A DNA stretch of 64,000 nt. It comes from Chryseobacterium sp. Lineage in GTDB: Bacteria; Bacteroidota; Bacteroidia; Flavobacteriales; Weeksellaceae. This document shows, one piece after another, positions 17,352 to 26,404 of this stretch. Under the pieces are notes generated by a model, which worked only from the letters and a program-made list of their open reading frames with translations, did not search any database and had not been told where the DNA came from. A program made the translations under genes and the position numbers. Within the stretch, counting starts at the first letter, position 1. The number at the start of each line of letters is the position of its first letter. Location: the NCBI GenBank assembly GCA_031277615.1, contig JAITMC010000018.1, positions 152,865 through 216,864 on the forward strand, given 5' to 3'.

Positions 17352-18059
17352 ATGCTTTCAGTGTTTTTATTACAACTTGACTGGAAAGAATTATTGATGG
17401 GGCATGAAGAATGGTCTTTCATTCTAGAGATTATTCTGCGTACAATGATCATGTTTCTTACCATTATTATCGGTCTCAGGGTTCTGGGTAAAAGAGGAGT
17501 TAAGCAGCTTTCCCTTTTTGAGCTTGTGGTCATTATCGGATTAGGATCAGCCGCCGGAGATCCGATGTTCAATAAAGATGTGGGAATTGTTTCCTCTATT
17601 ATTGTTTTCGTCGTGATTATACTGTTGTACAGCATTGTTACTTATTTTATAGGGAAAAGTAAAAAATTTGAAAAACTGGTAGAAGGAAAGTCTATCTGTC
17701 TGATTCGGGACGGTGAATTTGCCATTGAAAACTTTCAGAAGGAAAATCTCGGAAGCGATGAATTTTTCGCTGAACTCAGACTGAAAGGAGTTTCCCAGCT
17801 GGGTCAGATTGAAACGGCCATTGAAGAAATTTCCGGTGAGATCAGCGTATTTTTCTATGAGGATTCATTGGTAAAACCAGGACTTCCGATTATGCCTGAT
17901 TCCCTGGAACACTCTTTAAAGAATATTACCAAAGAAGGACATTATGCGTGTACTTTTTGTGGTCATACAGCACGAAAGTCTGAAGGGAATGCCGGAAACT
18001 GTTCCAAATGTAGAAAAAATGAATGGGTAGAAGCCAGCTTTAGAAAGAGAGTAACTTGA
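17352..18059 (+). CDS. DUF421 (YetF-like) membrane protein with zinc-ribbon-like tail
   Basis: 235 residues. Three hydrophobic segments lie in the first 100 residues, with the DUF421 motif LGKRGVKQLSLFELVVIIGL. A soluble alpha/beta domain (about 110-185) contains ELRLKGVSQLGQIETAIEE. The C-terminal extension carries CTFCGH and CSKC, a likely zinc ribbon not present in Bacillus YetF. Family function is poorly defined and often linked to spore or stress membranes. The gene stands alone between the biotin operon and the LytTR pair. Confidence 0.85.
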   Translation: MLSVFLLQLDWKELLMGHEEWSFILEIILRTMIMFLTIIIGLRVLGKRGVKQLSLFELVVIIGLGSAAGDPMFNKDVGIVSSIIVFVVIILLYSIVTYFIGKSKKFEKLVEGKSICLIRDGEFAIENFQKENLGSDEFFAELRLKGVSQLGQIETAIEEISGEISVFFYEDSLVKPGLPIMPDSLEHSLKNITKEGHYACTFCGHTARKSEGNAGNCSKCRKNEWVEASFRKRVT

Positions 18060-18111
18060 GATGATATTTTTAAAAGTTTGATTTTCAGCGATTAGTGATT
18101 TAATTTAACTT

Positions 18112-18143
18112 CGTTTTGTAAAAATGTAAAACGAATTGTAAAT
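18112..18143 (+). promoter_or_regulatory. LytTR-type direct repeats, promoter P1 (regulator autoregulation)
   Basis: CGTTTTGTAAAA (18112) and CGAATTGTAAAT (18132) have a 20-bp period. A TATTTTTA -7-like element begins at 18171, 39 bases after the second repeat starts. No TTG lies between them at -33 spacing. It sits just upstream of the response regulator gene. Confidence 0.7.
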
Positions 18144-18198
18144 CAATTCAATTTCTTACGCAACAATTATTATTTTTACTGTGCCTAAAAACATAAAA

Positions 18199-18939
18199 AT
18201 GATAAGCATTGCGATCATAGAAGATGAGCCCGCGGTACGTAAAGAAATAAGCTACCTGATCAAACAGGAACCCGATACAGAACTTATCGGATGGAGCGAC
18301 AGCGTGCAGACCGCCGTAAAACTCATTCAGGAAAAACAGCCTGATGTTATCCTGATGGATATCCAGCTCAGGGACGGGACGGCTTTTGATCTTCTTAAAG
18401 AATTAAATCCGATTCCTCAAAACATCATATTCATTACAGCATACAACCATTTTGCCATCAAAGCTATTAAGTACGGGGCCTTGGATTATCTGCTGAAACC
18501 TGTTGATCAGACAGAACTGAGAGAATCGCTGGAACGTTACCGCAGGAAAAGCGAGAACAATCCGCAGTGGATGCAGCAGCTAATGCTTACCCAGCAGTCG
18601 ATGGCCGTTTCAGATCTGCCTGAAAGTATTGCGCTTAATACCGTTCACAGCACCCATATTATTAAAGTTCAGGATATTGTTTATTGTAAAGGAGATGGAC
18701 CTTATACTTTTTTCTTCCTGAGTAACGGAACAAAAGAGCTTATTTCCAAACCGCTGAAATATTATGAGGAATTATTACCGGCCCCCCATTTTCTGCGTAC
18801 CCACCAATCTTATCTTGTCAATCGTCAGTATATTTCAGGACTGAACAAATCAGAATATATTGTCCTTAAAAATAAAGAGGAAATTCCGATTTCTCTCCGA
18901 CGTAAAAATGCCATTTTAACCCATCTTTTGAATAGATAA
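18199..18939 (+). CDS. LytTR-family response regulator
   Basis: 246 residues from the ATG at 18199. Receiver domain about 1-120, with acidic pocket IIEDEP, phosphoacceptor Asp54 in LMDIQL and conserved Lys in YLLKPV. LytTR DNA-binding domain about 145-246 (IKVQDIVYCKGDGPYT, FLRTHQSYLVN and SLRRKN). LytTR proteins bind pairs of short direct repeats about two helical turns apart, and such pairs occur before this gene and four downstream units. The GTG at 18181 adds six residues ahead of the receiver fold and lies only 10 bases downstream of the predicted -7 element, so it is not preferred. The stop is directly followed by the kinase start. Confidence 0.92.
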   Translation: MISIAIIEDEPAVRKEISYLIKQEPDTELIGWSDSVQTAVKLIQEKQPDVILMDIQLRDGTAFDLLKELNPIPQNIIFITAYNHFAIKAIKYGALDYLLKPVDQTELRESLERYRRKSENNPQWMQQLMLTQQSMAVSDLPESIALNTVHSTHIIKVQDIVYCKGDGPYTFFFLSNGTKELISKPLKYYEELLPAPHFLRTHQSYLVNRQYISGLNKSEYIVLKNKEEIPISLRRKNAILTHLLNR

Positions 18940-20853
18940 ATGAAACAAATATTCCGGATTATCTGCTTTGGAACGGCTGCTTTGCTGGCTACAGGATGTA
19001 ACAATAAGGATTCTGTGACGCAGGATAATGCGCTCTCCAAAAAGGTCGATCAATTAAAGGCTCTCCCTGTAAGCCCTAAAAATGCAGATTCCCTGATTGC
19101 GGTATGGCAAAAACTTGATAAAAATCCAGTAGTGGTAAAGGACACCATATTGTCTGCTTCAGTAAAATATAATATGGCAAGACTCTATGGAATGACGGGT
19201 AAAGATTCTGCCAGTTATTATGTAGAACAAGCTTTGGAACTTATAGAACCAACTTCCGGTGATCTTAAACTTAAGGCGCTTATATACAATGGAATAGGAA
19301 ATATCCGAAGTATGGAGGCCAAACAGAAAGAGGCTGGTTATTATTACAATAAGGCAGCAGCTATTGTTTCCGATACTAATATTGACTTTAATAATGAGGC
19401 ACGTTCTGCGGTCCTCCTTTCTGCAGCACAAAGCAATCTCACTGCTTTTCAGTACAATCTTGCGGAAAAAATGAACCGTGCGGCTCTTCCTTTATCCCAG
19501 GCTCTTCCTGAAGGGCATATCAACAAACAAAGGGTGCTCGTTCAGCTTATATATACGCTCAGCACCTTGAAAAAACCGGCAGACAGTATAAGGCCTTACC
19601 TTCGCAAGCTGGAAGACCTCCATTTAAAGAATGCGGATAAATATGATATCAGCTATCTGTATGATTCTAAAATGAAATATTTTGATTCTCAGGATCAAAA
19701 AGATTCACTGCTTCATTATCAGTTGCTGAAAGCGAAAGTAGATGAAGGGTCCAATCAGGGTAAGACAGATGCTGTTTATATCAATAACCTTTTTGTTGAT
19801 TACAGCGATATTGCAACAACCTATACCCGGCTTAAACAGGCGGAAAAAGCTCAGGTTTTCATTAACAAGACTGAAAAGCTGAAGGCGGCCAATTCAAAGC
19901 TGATCTACAATTATAATGAAGCATTATTTCTGAACAGCCGTGCTGCATTATATCATTTACAGGGAAAGCCCAATGAAGCCATTGAACTGATGCAGCAGGC
20001 AGCCCAGATTCAGAAGGAAGTATACCAGGCCGAGAATACGCAGGCTGTTGCCGAGATGAATGCCATTTATCAGCTTCAGACCAAAGACCGCTCCATCCGT
20101 ACTCTGAATGAAAATATCAAGATCAGCCAACTGGAGCTGGAACAGAATCACCTGTGGCTGATTATTTCCATCCTCGGATCTGTCCTTTTGATCTTTACCC
20201 TGCTGTTTTTATATTACAGCTTCCGCCAGCGTCGTACAAGGCAGGAAAAAGAGAAACTCTTACTTCAGCAGCAGCTTCTCCGCACCCAGATGGAGCCGCA
20301 TTTTATTTTCAATACCTTATCTGCCGTTCAGAGTTTCGTAAGGCTTGATAAAAAAGAAGATGCGATTAAATATCTTAACCGTTTCAGCCGTCTTCTCCGA
20401 AGCAGCCTGGAGCTGAGCCGTGAAAACCTGGTTCCGCTGAATGAAGAAATTGAAACCCTGGATAACTATCTGTGCCTTCAACAGATGCGTTATGACAATG
20501 CTTTCACCTATCATATTACCCAGCCGGCTGAGCAGGATCTGGGAGCAGCCTTACTTCCCCCGATGCTGATACAGCCATATGTGGAAAATGCCATCATACA
20601 TGGGATCAACCTGGATTCTCATACCGGCAATATTGAGGTTTGCTTTGTACTGGAGGATGATATCCTACAGGTTACCGTTACCGATACCGGCCGAAGTCAG
20701 GCTCACCAGGCAGATACTTCCCACCGTTCTTTATCAGGAATAATCAGCCGGGAAAGAATGCAGCTGCTGGGCAAAAAAGCAAGTGTGAACATTTCAAAAG
20801 ATGCAAACAGCGGTACCGTAGTAACGCTTCTGATTCCTATTGTACATCCCTAG
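18940..20853 (+). CDS. TPR sensor histidine kinase (HisKA_6/LytS-type core)
   Basis: 637 residues. N-terminal signal with a lipobox-like LLATGC (Cys near 20), then helical TPR repeats to about 390, a coiled coil, one membrane helix (about 405-427) and a cytoplasmic His_kinase domain. The phosphorylated histidine is His454 in QMEPHFIFNTL, and the ATPase domain shows PPMLIQPYVENAIIHG. It is the partner of the adjacent LytTR regulator. If the Cys is lipidated, the TPR region would be tethered at both ends outside the inner membrane, which is unusual for a kinase. Signal sensed: unknown, perhaps a peptide or envelope protein. Confidence 0.9.
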   Translation: MKQIFRIICFGTAALLATGCNNKDSVTQDNALSKKVDQLKALPVSPKNADSLIAVWQKLDKNPVVVKDTILSASVKYNMARLYGMTGKDSASYYVEQALELIEPTSGDLKLKALIYNGIGNIRSMEAKQKEAGYYYNKAAAIVSDTNIDFNNEARSAVLLSAAQSNLTAFQYNLAEKMNRAALPLSQALPEGHINKQRVLVQLIYTLSTLKKPADSIRPYLRKLEDLHLKNADKYDISYLYDSKMKYFDSQDQKDSLLHYQLLKAKVDEGSNQGKTDAVYINNLFVDYSDIATTYTRLKQAEKAQVFINKTEKLKAANSKLIYNYNEALFLNSRAALYHLQGKPNEAIELMQQAAQIQKEVYQAENTQAVAEMNAIYQLQTKDRSIRTLNENIKISQLELEQNHLWLIISILGSVLLIFTLLFLYYSFRQRRTRQEKEKLLLQQQLLRTQMEPHFIFNTLSAVQSFVRLDKKEDAIKYLNRFSRLLRSSLELSRENLVPLNEEIETLDNYLCLQQMRYDNAFTYHITQPAEQDLGAALLPPMLIQPYVENAIIHGINLDSHTGNIEVCFVLEDDILQVTVTDTGRSQAHQADTSHRSLSGIISRERMQLLGKKASVNISKDANSGTVVTLLIPIVHP

Positions 20854-20858
20854 TTCAA

Positions 20859-20891
20859 CGGATTGTAAATAATACAACACGGATTGTAAAT
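20859..20891 (+). promoter_or_regulatory. LytTR-type direct repeats, promoter P2
   Basis: CGGATTGTAAAT occurs twice, at 20859 and 20880 (21-bp period, both 12 bases identical). TACATTTA at 20920 is 40 bases after the second start and matches TAnnTTTG at all but the last base. No TTG -33 box is present. The next gene starts at 20988. Confidence 0.8.
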
Positions 20892-20918
20892 AAGATCCGG
20901 TCAATCATCAATACTTTT

Positions 20919-20959
20919 TTACATTTACCCCGGAATTTTAAATTCCGGGGTAAATGTAA
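20919..20959. repeat. Perfect 20-bp inverted repeat at promoter P2
   Basis: Two 20-base arms (20919-20938 and 20940-20959; the core is CCCCGGAATTT and its complement) pair perfectly around one central base. The left arm contains the predicted -7 element of P2, so the transcript would start inside the palindrome. No T-run follows on either strand, which argues against a simple terminator for the kinase gene. It may be a second operator, a 5' mRNA hairpin or a cruciform. Confidence 0.9.
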
Positions 20960-20987
20960 TATGATAAAACACCAATGATCTGTTACC

Positions 20988-22277
20988 ATGAGATTAAAAT
21001 CTGTCACAAGATATACATTTTTCATTCTCTTCACTATAGGAAGCTTTTCTGCAATAGCCCAGGAAACTTCTCAGGCACAGCTGGACAAAGCCAGGGAACT
21101 TTATGAAAGCAAACATTACGGAGAAGCTTCCGCTTTATGTGAAAAATTGCTGCAGAATGACTATAAAAATACTTATCTGCTCAATCAGTGCGGGTTGAGC
21201 TATTTCCAGCAGGGAAATTATGAGAAAGCCAAAGAAAAATTCCGTCTGGCCACTTTGTACTGTCCGCCGGGAGAGAAAGAAAATATGGCACTTTATTACT
21301 CTAACCTTTCGGCAAGCTATTCCCATATCGGCGATAATGACAAGGCCTACGAAAATGCGGTAAAAGCTTATCAGCTGGACAACGAAAGACTCTGGAATGC
21401 AGCTTCTATGGCTCAGAATGCCGGTAAATACGAAGAATGCCTTAAACTCATGAATAAGGCAGGAAAAGACAATCTTCATATTGCTTACTGGTCTTTATAC
21501 GGAAGATGTTATTACCATACAAAAAGATATCAGGAAGCCGTAGAAAGCTATAGCTATTTCTTCAGCAAATACGATCCGGAGGATGAGTTTGTCACCCTGA
21601 ATGCAGAAACCGAAGCCCATTATTTCCTGTATGCTTCACTGTACACCCTTGCTTCTGAAACGGATGAAAACAAAGCAGATGCAGCCCTTATCCGCATCAA
21701 AAAAATGATGGATGAATCAGGTACCAGGATTTCCAGCGAAAATATGATGAAAGGGTTTACCAATGCCGATAATATTTGCAATAAATATGGTTTTTCCGGG
21801 AATATATGCACCAAAATTTTCCGGACATGGATTGAGCATCCTACCGCTGAAGAAGAACTGAAATTTACCTATTACACTTTAAAAGATTACAGAAAAGCTT
21901 TTCAGCAATCCGAACATCTGATGCGCTCAGATAAGGGCATGGAAATCAAAGAAATGAATTACCTGTCTTCAGTACAGCTTTTCCTTGATGATTATTTTCA
22001 GAACAACCGGAAAGCAGATAGGGAAAAACTGAAGTCCGTAGGAGGTTTGTTTAAACAAATTCTTGATCAGAAAATATCCGGACACCCGGAATCTTACCGG
22101 GCGGACGATGATAACGCGGCTCTTCAGACCTTCAGAATATTTAATGCCCGTTTTACCAAAAAGGAAGAACAGAAAGAAGCGGCATCACTGCTGATTGTCA
22201 TCATGGAAAACCTGCCGGAAGGAAGAGATAAAACAGGCGTTATGGAAATTCTGAAAGCCGGATATATCAATAATTAA
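20988..22277 (+). CDS. Exported TPR-repeat protein
   Basis: 429 residues with a Sec signal peptide (cleavage near IAQ, about 25). TPR-like helical pairs follow (about 28-200: ARELYESKHYGEASALCEKL, LNQCGLSYFQQGNYEKAKEK), with a helical C-terminal half without clear family. Probably a periplasmic or outer-membrane-associated scaffold. It is the first gene of the P2 unit (20988-23864), directly after the TPR kinase, and may present a signal to it. Function unknown. Confidence 0.75.
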   Translation: MRLKSVTRYTFFILFTIGSFSAIAQETSQAQLDKARELYESKHYGEASALCEKLLQNDYKNTYLLNQCGLSYFQQGNYEKAKEKFRLATLYCPPGEKENMALYYSNLSASYSHIGDNDKAYENAVKAYQLDNERLWNAASMAQNAGKYEECLKLMNKAGKDNLHIAYWSLYGRCYYHTKRYQEAVESYSYFFSKYDPEDEFVTLNAETEAHYFLYASLYTLASETDENKADAALIRIKKMMDESGTRISSENMMKGFTNADNICNKYGFSGNICTKIFRTWIEHPTAEEELKFTYYTLKDYRKAFQQSEHLMRSDKGMEIKEMNYLSSVQLFLDDYFQNNRKADREKLKSVGGLFKQILDQKISGHPESYRADDDNAALQTFRIFNARFTKKEEQKEAASLLIVIMENLPEGRDKTGVMEILKAGYINN

Positions 22278-22289
22278 ATTACCACAATA

Positions 22290-23147
22290 ATGGAAAATCA
22301 ACCCAACCCAACCCCTAATCCCAATAAAAAGAAAATACTGATCATTGCAGGAACAGCAGTTGTATTTTTGGCGGTCGGCGGCTTTGTTTATTTCAGTAAA
22401 AATCAACAGCCTTCATCAGTTCCCGGGAAAAATGTTAAAGACAGTCTGTTAACCGTTAAAAAAGACTCTGTTGCGGTAAAAGATACCCTGAAAAGTGTAG
22501 ACTATGGTGAAGAAGGATCGCCCTATACTGAATACAGAGTGATTGCAAGCTCTGTGAACCTTCCTTCCGGGAAATTGAGTTTCGGAGATAAAGTATTTGC
22601 TGATGACAGCAAGTCTACCGAAGGCAGAAAGCTTATTCTTCTCCAGGACCCTTACAAATATCCAAATACCTCAGGCTACGATGCAGATGCGGCGCTTTTC
22701 ATAGAAGATTACCGTTTTGATGAGTACAAAAATAATTTTTCTCTGCCGCCGTTTTCCTCATTACCTACCGGGGTGAAAAAGATTCTGATGAATGAAAACT
22801 ACAGCGACGGTAACAAATACGCGATTACGCAGAATAAAGAAAGAGCTAAATCTTCAGTAGTTTTAGGTGATTTTGATGGTGATGGCATCCGGGATGCAGC
22901 CGTACTGATGGATAATAACGAAAAACAGATCAGCAGGCTTTTAATCATCTGTTCCAATGAGGTGACTAAACAGCCTTATATTGCTTTTGCTGAGAATTAT
23001 TCGGATAAAATGAAAGTCAGCCTGGATCCGGCCGATTATGCTCCGGTTTCCCGAAGTGGTCTTATTGTTACCGGGGAAGATATCGAACTGTCTGTCCTTT
23101 ACGATCCTGATTCCCAGAAATTCAAAACAACTACCCAGGGAGAATAA
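22290..23147 (+). CDS. Single-pass envelope protein with FG-GAP/EF-like motif
   Basis: 285 residues. A proline/asparagine-rich head (NQPNPTPNPNKKK) precedes one membrane helix (about 14-35) and a large exported domain. A calcium-binding-like DFDGDGIRD lies near 195, as in VCBS/FG-GAP or XAC2610-type domains. It starts 12 bases after the TPR gene and is likely cotranscribed. Function not known. Confidence 0.7.
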   Translation: MENQPNPTPNPNKKKILIIAGTAVVFLAVGGFVYFSKNQQPSSVPGKNVKDSLLTVKKDSVAVKDTLKSVDYGEEGSPYTEYRVIASSVNLPSGKLSFGDKVFADDSKSTEGRKLILLQDPYKYPNTSGYDADAALFIEDYRFDEYKNNFSLPPFSSLPTGVKKILMNENYSDGNKYAITQNKERAKSSVVLGDFDGDGIRDAAVLMDNNEKQISRLLIICSNEVTKQPYIAFAENYSDKMKVSLDPADYAPVSRSGLIVTGEDIELSVLYDPDSQKFKTTTQGE

Positions 23148-23165
23148 TCTGCGAAAAGATGTTTT

Positions 23166-23864
23166 ATGGGAAAAGGTTTTAAACATATCACCAACCGTTT
23201 TTTCGATTATCTGGGAGCCGTTGTTGTCACGGCTATGCTCATCGTGTTCATCTTTGTGGTGAATAATTACCATTATTTTATTTATGCGACGATCATTGCA
23301 GCGATTATCTTTATGGTAAGAAAGACATCAAAACAGGGATGGAAAGAAAAAGGAAAGTACTTCCTGATCCTGACGGGGCTGGTTTATGTTCCTTTACTCC
23401 TTCTTTTTTCGGTTTCACCTTTTTTAAGGTTTGCAGAGTTCCGGTGTACCCATGCCGGTTGGAAAACTGCGGAAGCAGAAGACCTCTCTTACCGGTCAGA
23501 ATGGGAACCGCGACACAGAAGGTCCAGCGGATATGCCTATTCAGACATTTCGTACAGCTACCGGGTCGGGACACGCAGCTTTACCAATAAGGAACACAGT
23601 GTTGAAAAATTATACTATCCGGTTTGGGAAAGTGACCGTAAAATTCTGGAACTGAAAGACTACCTTCTGCAAAGGACTAAGGAGCGAATCAGTAAAGGAA
23701 AATTTATCCTTCTGTACAACACTGAAACACCCTCTGAAAGTAAGTTTTTTATTTCCAGGCAGCTACTTTACCCGCAGGGTTCGGAACTCTATGCCTATAT
23801 TATTTTTATCAGCATCATCTTTTTTTCAATGATTTTAAGTGCTGTGCTTTCCATGAGAAAATAA
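23166..23864 (+). CDS. Membrane protein, DUF3592-like
   Basis: 232 residues with about four hydrophobic segments: two near 15-58, one near 67-85 and one at the C-terminus. The central soluble part has SDISYSYRVGTRSFTNKEH, which resembles the short beta domain of DUF3592 membrane proteins. It is the last gene of the P2 unit. Function unknown. Confidence 0.65.
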   Translation: MGKGFKHITNRFFDYLGAVVVTAMLIVFIFVVNNYHYFIYATIIAAIIFMVRKTSKQGWKEKGKYFLILTGLVYVPLLLLFSVSPFLRFAEFRCTHAGWKTAEAEDLSYRSEWEPRHRRSSGYAYSDISYSYRVGTRSFTNKEHSVEKLYYPVWESDRKILELKDYLLQRTKERISKGKFILLYNTETPSESKFFISRQLLYPQGSELYAYIIFISIIFFSMILSAVLSMRK

Positions 23865-23929
23865 TTTGTATAACGTATTGTTTACCAGTCAAAACAGAAA
23901 GAAAACTCCCTTTTTAATAAAAAATATTG

Positions 23930-23962
23930 CGAATTGTAAACCACATCCGGCGAATTGTAAAC
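23930..23962 (+). promoter_or_regulatory. LytTR-type direct repeats, promoter P3
   Basis: CGAATTGTAAAC at 23930 and again at 23951 (21-bp period, identical). A perfect -7 element TACCTTTG begins at 23991, 40 bases after the second start, with no TTG -33 box between. The next gene starts at 24045. Confidence 0.82.
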
Positions 23963-24044
23963 GGATCTTTTACTTCAGGAATTTACTTTCTACCTTTGAT
24001 CCAACAGCCAGACCAAGCAAAAGAGAATAAAATGTGCTGCACAA

Positions 24045-24713
24045 ATGACGAATACAGAATATATAAGCCATTTTATCGGACAGCTTCGCTTAAGAAAGAG
24101 AATCTTTATGCTTCTGCTGGTGCTGGCGGTTTTTATCATACCTTTTATATTTCTGGTCGTTGCTTATAAAGAAACAAGTGATCTGGGTAAAGATCTGCTG
24201 GGGAAAGCAAAATATAATGAAAGGATAGAAGATGCTGTGAGGTATGCATTAGCCATTATGGGACTTATTGCGGTAATGGTAATTCCGCTGGGAATATGGG
24301 TCAACCGGTTTTTAGACAGCTATATCCCGGTTCTGAAATCTCTGGATGATAATGATATTGTGAAACTCAGGGGATATAATGAAAGCCAGATTTTTCTGAA
24401 AAAATATCACATTTCATTTATTTTTCAGAGAGATATTCTGCACATTTTCAGATTAGGAAACGTCAGCAGTATTAAAGGAAGCAGCATCGTCAACTATAAT
24501 CTGGAGAAAATATATGGCCGTGGAAAGGGGCATTACCACCTGAGAATAAAGACGAGTGAGAAAGATTATTTTTATGCCATTCATGATAACGACAAACAGG
24601 CTTTGATGCTGGAACAGGATCTAGCGGTTATTATGAACGCAACTTATAACTATAAAAAGACTGAGATTAATTTTTCCGGGAAAAACTGGACCATTTCCGG
24701 TAAAAAGATATAG
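24045..24713 (+). CDS. Two-helix membrane protein of unknown function
   Basis: 222 residues. Two membrane helices (about 20-41 and 65-87) precede a cytoplasmic-looking domain rich in beta strands (about 100-220), with a pattern reminiscent of bacterial PH-like/YcxB domains (FRLGNVSSIKGSS). First gene of the P3 unit. No named family recognised. Confidence 0.68.
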   Translation: MTNTEYISHFIGQLRLRKRIFMLLLVLAVFIIPFIFLVVAYKETSDLGKDLLGKAKYNERIEDAVRYALAIMGLIAVMVIPLGIWVNRFLDSYIPVLKSLDDNDIVKLRGYNESQIFLKKYHISFIFQRDILHIFRLGNVSSIKGSSIVNYNLEKIYGRGKGHYHLRIKTSEKDYFYAIHDNDKQALMLEQDLAVIMNATYNYKKTEINFSGKNWTISGKKI

Positions 24714-24757
24714 AAACGTATTATTAAGGGAAAAATAATAACAGATCAGGGAGACGA

Positions 24758-25588
24758 ATGATGAGAAAAAAAAGAGCCTGTATAAGTATTAACAGGCAAA
24801 ATTTCGGACACACAAACACCATGGTTTCTCTGATCTCCGTTTCTATGTTATCCATGGTCGGGATCGCCTCTTTTTTCATCGACTGGAAAAGCGGGCTTTG
24901 TGCTGCCGCCGGAATTGCAGCCGTTTACTTCTTTCAAAAATTATCCGGATACAGATTTCTTTTTCCGATCATCGGTGTCATGCTGGTATCGGTTTATTTT
25001 TTAACCCAATTACTGAACATAGAATTGGTGTTGGTCATTGCATCTTTGCTGTTCCAGCCTTTTATCTTTTTTGTAAAGCCATGCTATGAAGAATATAAAA
25101 ATCCTTCTGATTTTGAAATCTTTTATTGGGATAAGAGAAAAATCAAATGCCTGGTGACTCTGGAAGATTCCGATTATAAAGGATATATGCTTAATCCCAG
25201 GAGTTATGTGAAAGAGTTTCCTTCAGCACGCATCAAAACTGTTACTTTTACCGGAAATACGATGACCATTGCGGTTGATAATCTGCTGATCCGCCCCAAA
25301 GAGCTTTCTTCGGATGACGTTCTTCTGATCCGGGGATATATGGATGAAGACTTTCCGGATCTTTTACAGAATACAGAAGCAGTCCGGGAGAATATAAGGA
25401 TAGAAAACAGATTTTACTGGCATAAGCTGATCATTTTTTCGCCGGTATTTATTGGAGGGATGATTATTTATTTTTTTGCAGATAACGGGAGAAATAAACC
25501 TTTAACATATACCTGTTTATTGCTGATGATTATTTCATGTTTTCTGATCTATTATATTTTGAGAAAAAAAATAAAAAATAACAATTAA
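24758..25588 (+). CDS. Polytopic membrane protein of unknown function
   Basis: 276 residues. Four or more hydrophobic segments lie in the first 100 residues and two more at about 215-270. The region between (about 110-205) is soluble and could again be a PH-like fold (SARIKTVTFTGNTMTIAVDNLLI). A start one codon later is equally possible. It may be a diverged paralogue of the previous gene by layout (membrane helices plus beta domain), but the sequences are not obviously similar. Confidence 0.65.
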   Translation: MMRKKRACISINRQNFGHTNTMVSLISVSMLSMVGIASFFIDWKSGLCAAAGIAAVYFFQKLSGYRFLFPIIGVMLVSVYFLTQLLNIELVLVIASLLFQPFIFFVKPCYEEYKNPSDFEIFYWDKRKIKCLVTLEDSDYKGYMLNPRSYVKEFPSARIKTVTFTGNTMTIAVDNLLIRPKELSSDDVLLIRGYMDEDFPDLLQNTEAVRENIRIENRFYWHKLIIFSPVFIGGMIIYFFADNGRNKPLTYTCLLLMIISCFLIYYILRKKIKNNN

Positions 25589-25603
25589 TATTTCTACATT
25601 TCA

Positions 25604-25948
25604 ATGAAAATTGTTAAACCTTTTCTGATAAGACTTCTCATTACCGCAATCCCTCTGATTGTGATCTGGTTCTGGGCAGATATGGCATTTAAAGCCAACC
25701 GGCAAAAAGAACATCCGACAGATGTAGGGTTGGGAATGGCTGTAGTTCTGTTTTTTGTATTGGCTGCTTTACTCTTTGGTTTTATTACTGATTGTATTGC
25801 CAGATTGATTAAAAAAGATTACAAAACCGCTCTTATTGACCTTCCTTTTCTTATTTTTTTTCTACTGCCTATTCTATACCTCAACTGCTTATGGTCCGGA
25901 GGGGGTGATTTCTGCGAATGGCTTACCCACATTACTGATACGCTATGA
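25604..25948 (+). CDS. Small membrane protein
   Basis: 114 residues with three hydrophobic stretches (about 7-27, 42-63, 78-95). The stop overlaps the next start as ATGA. Family not recognised; part of the P3 unit. Confidence 0.62.
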   Translation: MKIVKPFLIRLLITAIPLIVIWFWADMAFKANRQKEHPTDVGLGMAVVLFFVLAALLFGFITDCIARLIKKDYKTALIDLPFLIFFLLPILYLNCLWSGGGDFCEWLTHITDTL

Positions 25949-26271
25949 TTTTAATCCTTATTTTTTCAAGCTGCTTCCTGATCGGAATGTTGCTTTACCT
26001 TAAACGTTCGCCTAAAACGATATTGATCGTTGTGGCGGTATTACTGACTGCTTTGATCTGTTTTTTCTGTTGGGCAGCTTCTGAAGATGAAAACTACGTG
26101 ATGAATGTTCCTGCTTTTTTTAAAGGGAAAAATAATGATACTCTGGCGGTATCGGGCATCAGCATAAATACTGTTACCGAAAGAGTCATTCAGCGTACAA
26201 CCAGCTCGGAAAATGACGGAATAGAAACTTATTACCAGATAGAAAAAGATACCTGGCAGATGTCATTGTAA
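25945..26271 (+). CDS. Small membrane-anchored protein
   Basis: 108 residues: two hydrophobic segments within the first 50, then a polar exported or cytoplasmic tail of about 60 residues. Its start overlaps the previous gene by 4 bases. Last gene of the P3 unit; unknown function. Confidence 0.6.
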   Translation: MILILIFSSCFLIGMLLYLKRSPKTILIVVAVLLTALICFFCWAASEDENYVMNVPAFFKGKNNDTLAVSGISINTVTERVIQRTTSSENDGIETYYQIEKDTWQMSL

Positions 26272-26313
26272 TCCGAAACAAACATATTTCTTTAACGGAA
26301 TAAAGATCTACAA

Positions 26314-26346
26314 CGAATTATAAGTTTAAACTTACGGATTGTAAAT
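26314..26346 (+). promoter_or_regulatory. LytTR-type direct repeats, promoter P4
   Basis: CGAATTATAAGT (26314, two mismatches) and CGGATTGTAAAT (26335) have a 21-bp period. A perfect TATATTTG -7 element starts at 26375, 40 bases after the second repeat starts. There is no TTG -33 box. The next gene starts at 26405. Confidence 0.78.
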
Positions 26347-26404
26347 GAATACGGCCCGGCTTATTCATACTGCTTATATTTGAACCTCAGACATTCATGG
26401 CAAA

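Noticed and set aside
18181-18198. GTG start for the LytTR response regulator
   Set aside because: It is only 10 bases downstream of the predicted -7 element, and the ATG at 18199 gives a receiver domain of normal length.
20919-20959. The long palindrome as an intrinsic terminator of the kinase gene
   Set aside because: No T-run follows the stem on either strand, and the left arm overlaps a well-spaced -7 element.
23874-23885. CGTATTGTTTAC as a third LytTR site upstream of P3
   Set aside because: Only a partial match and 56 bases from the next site, off the 20-21 bp period.
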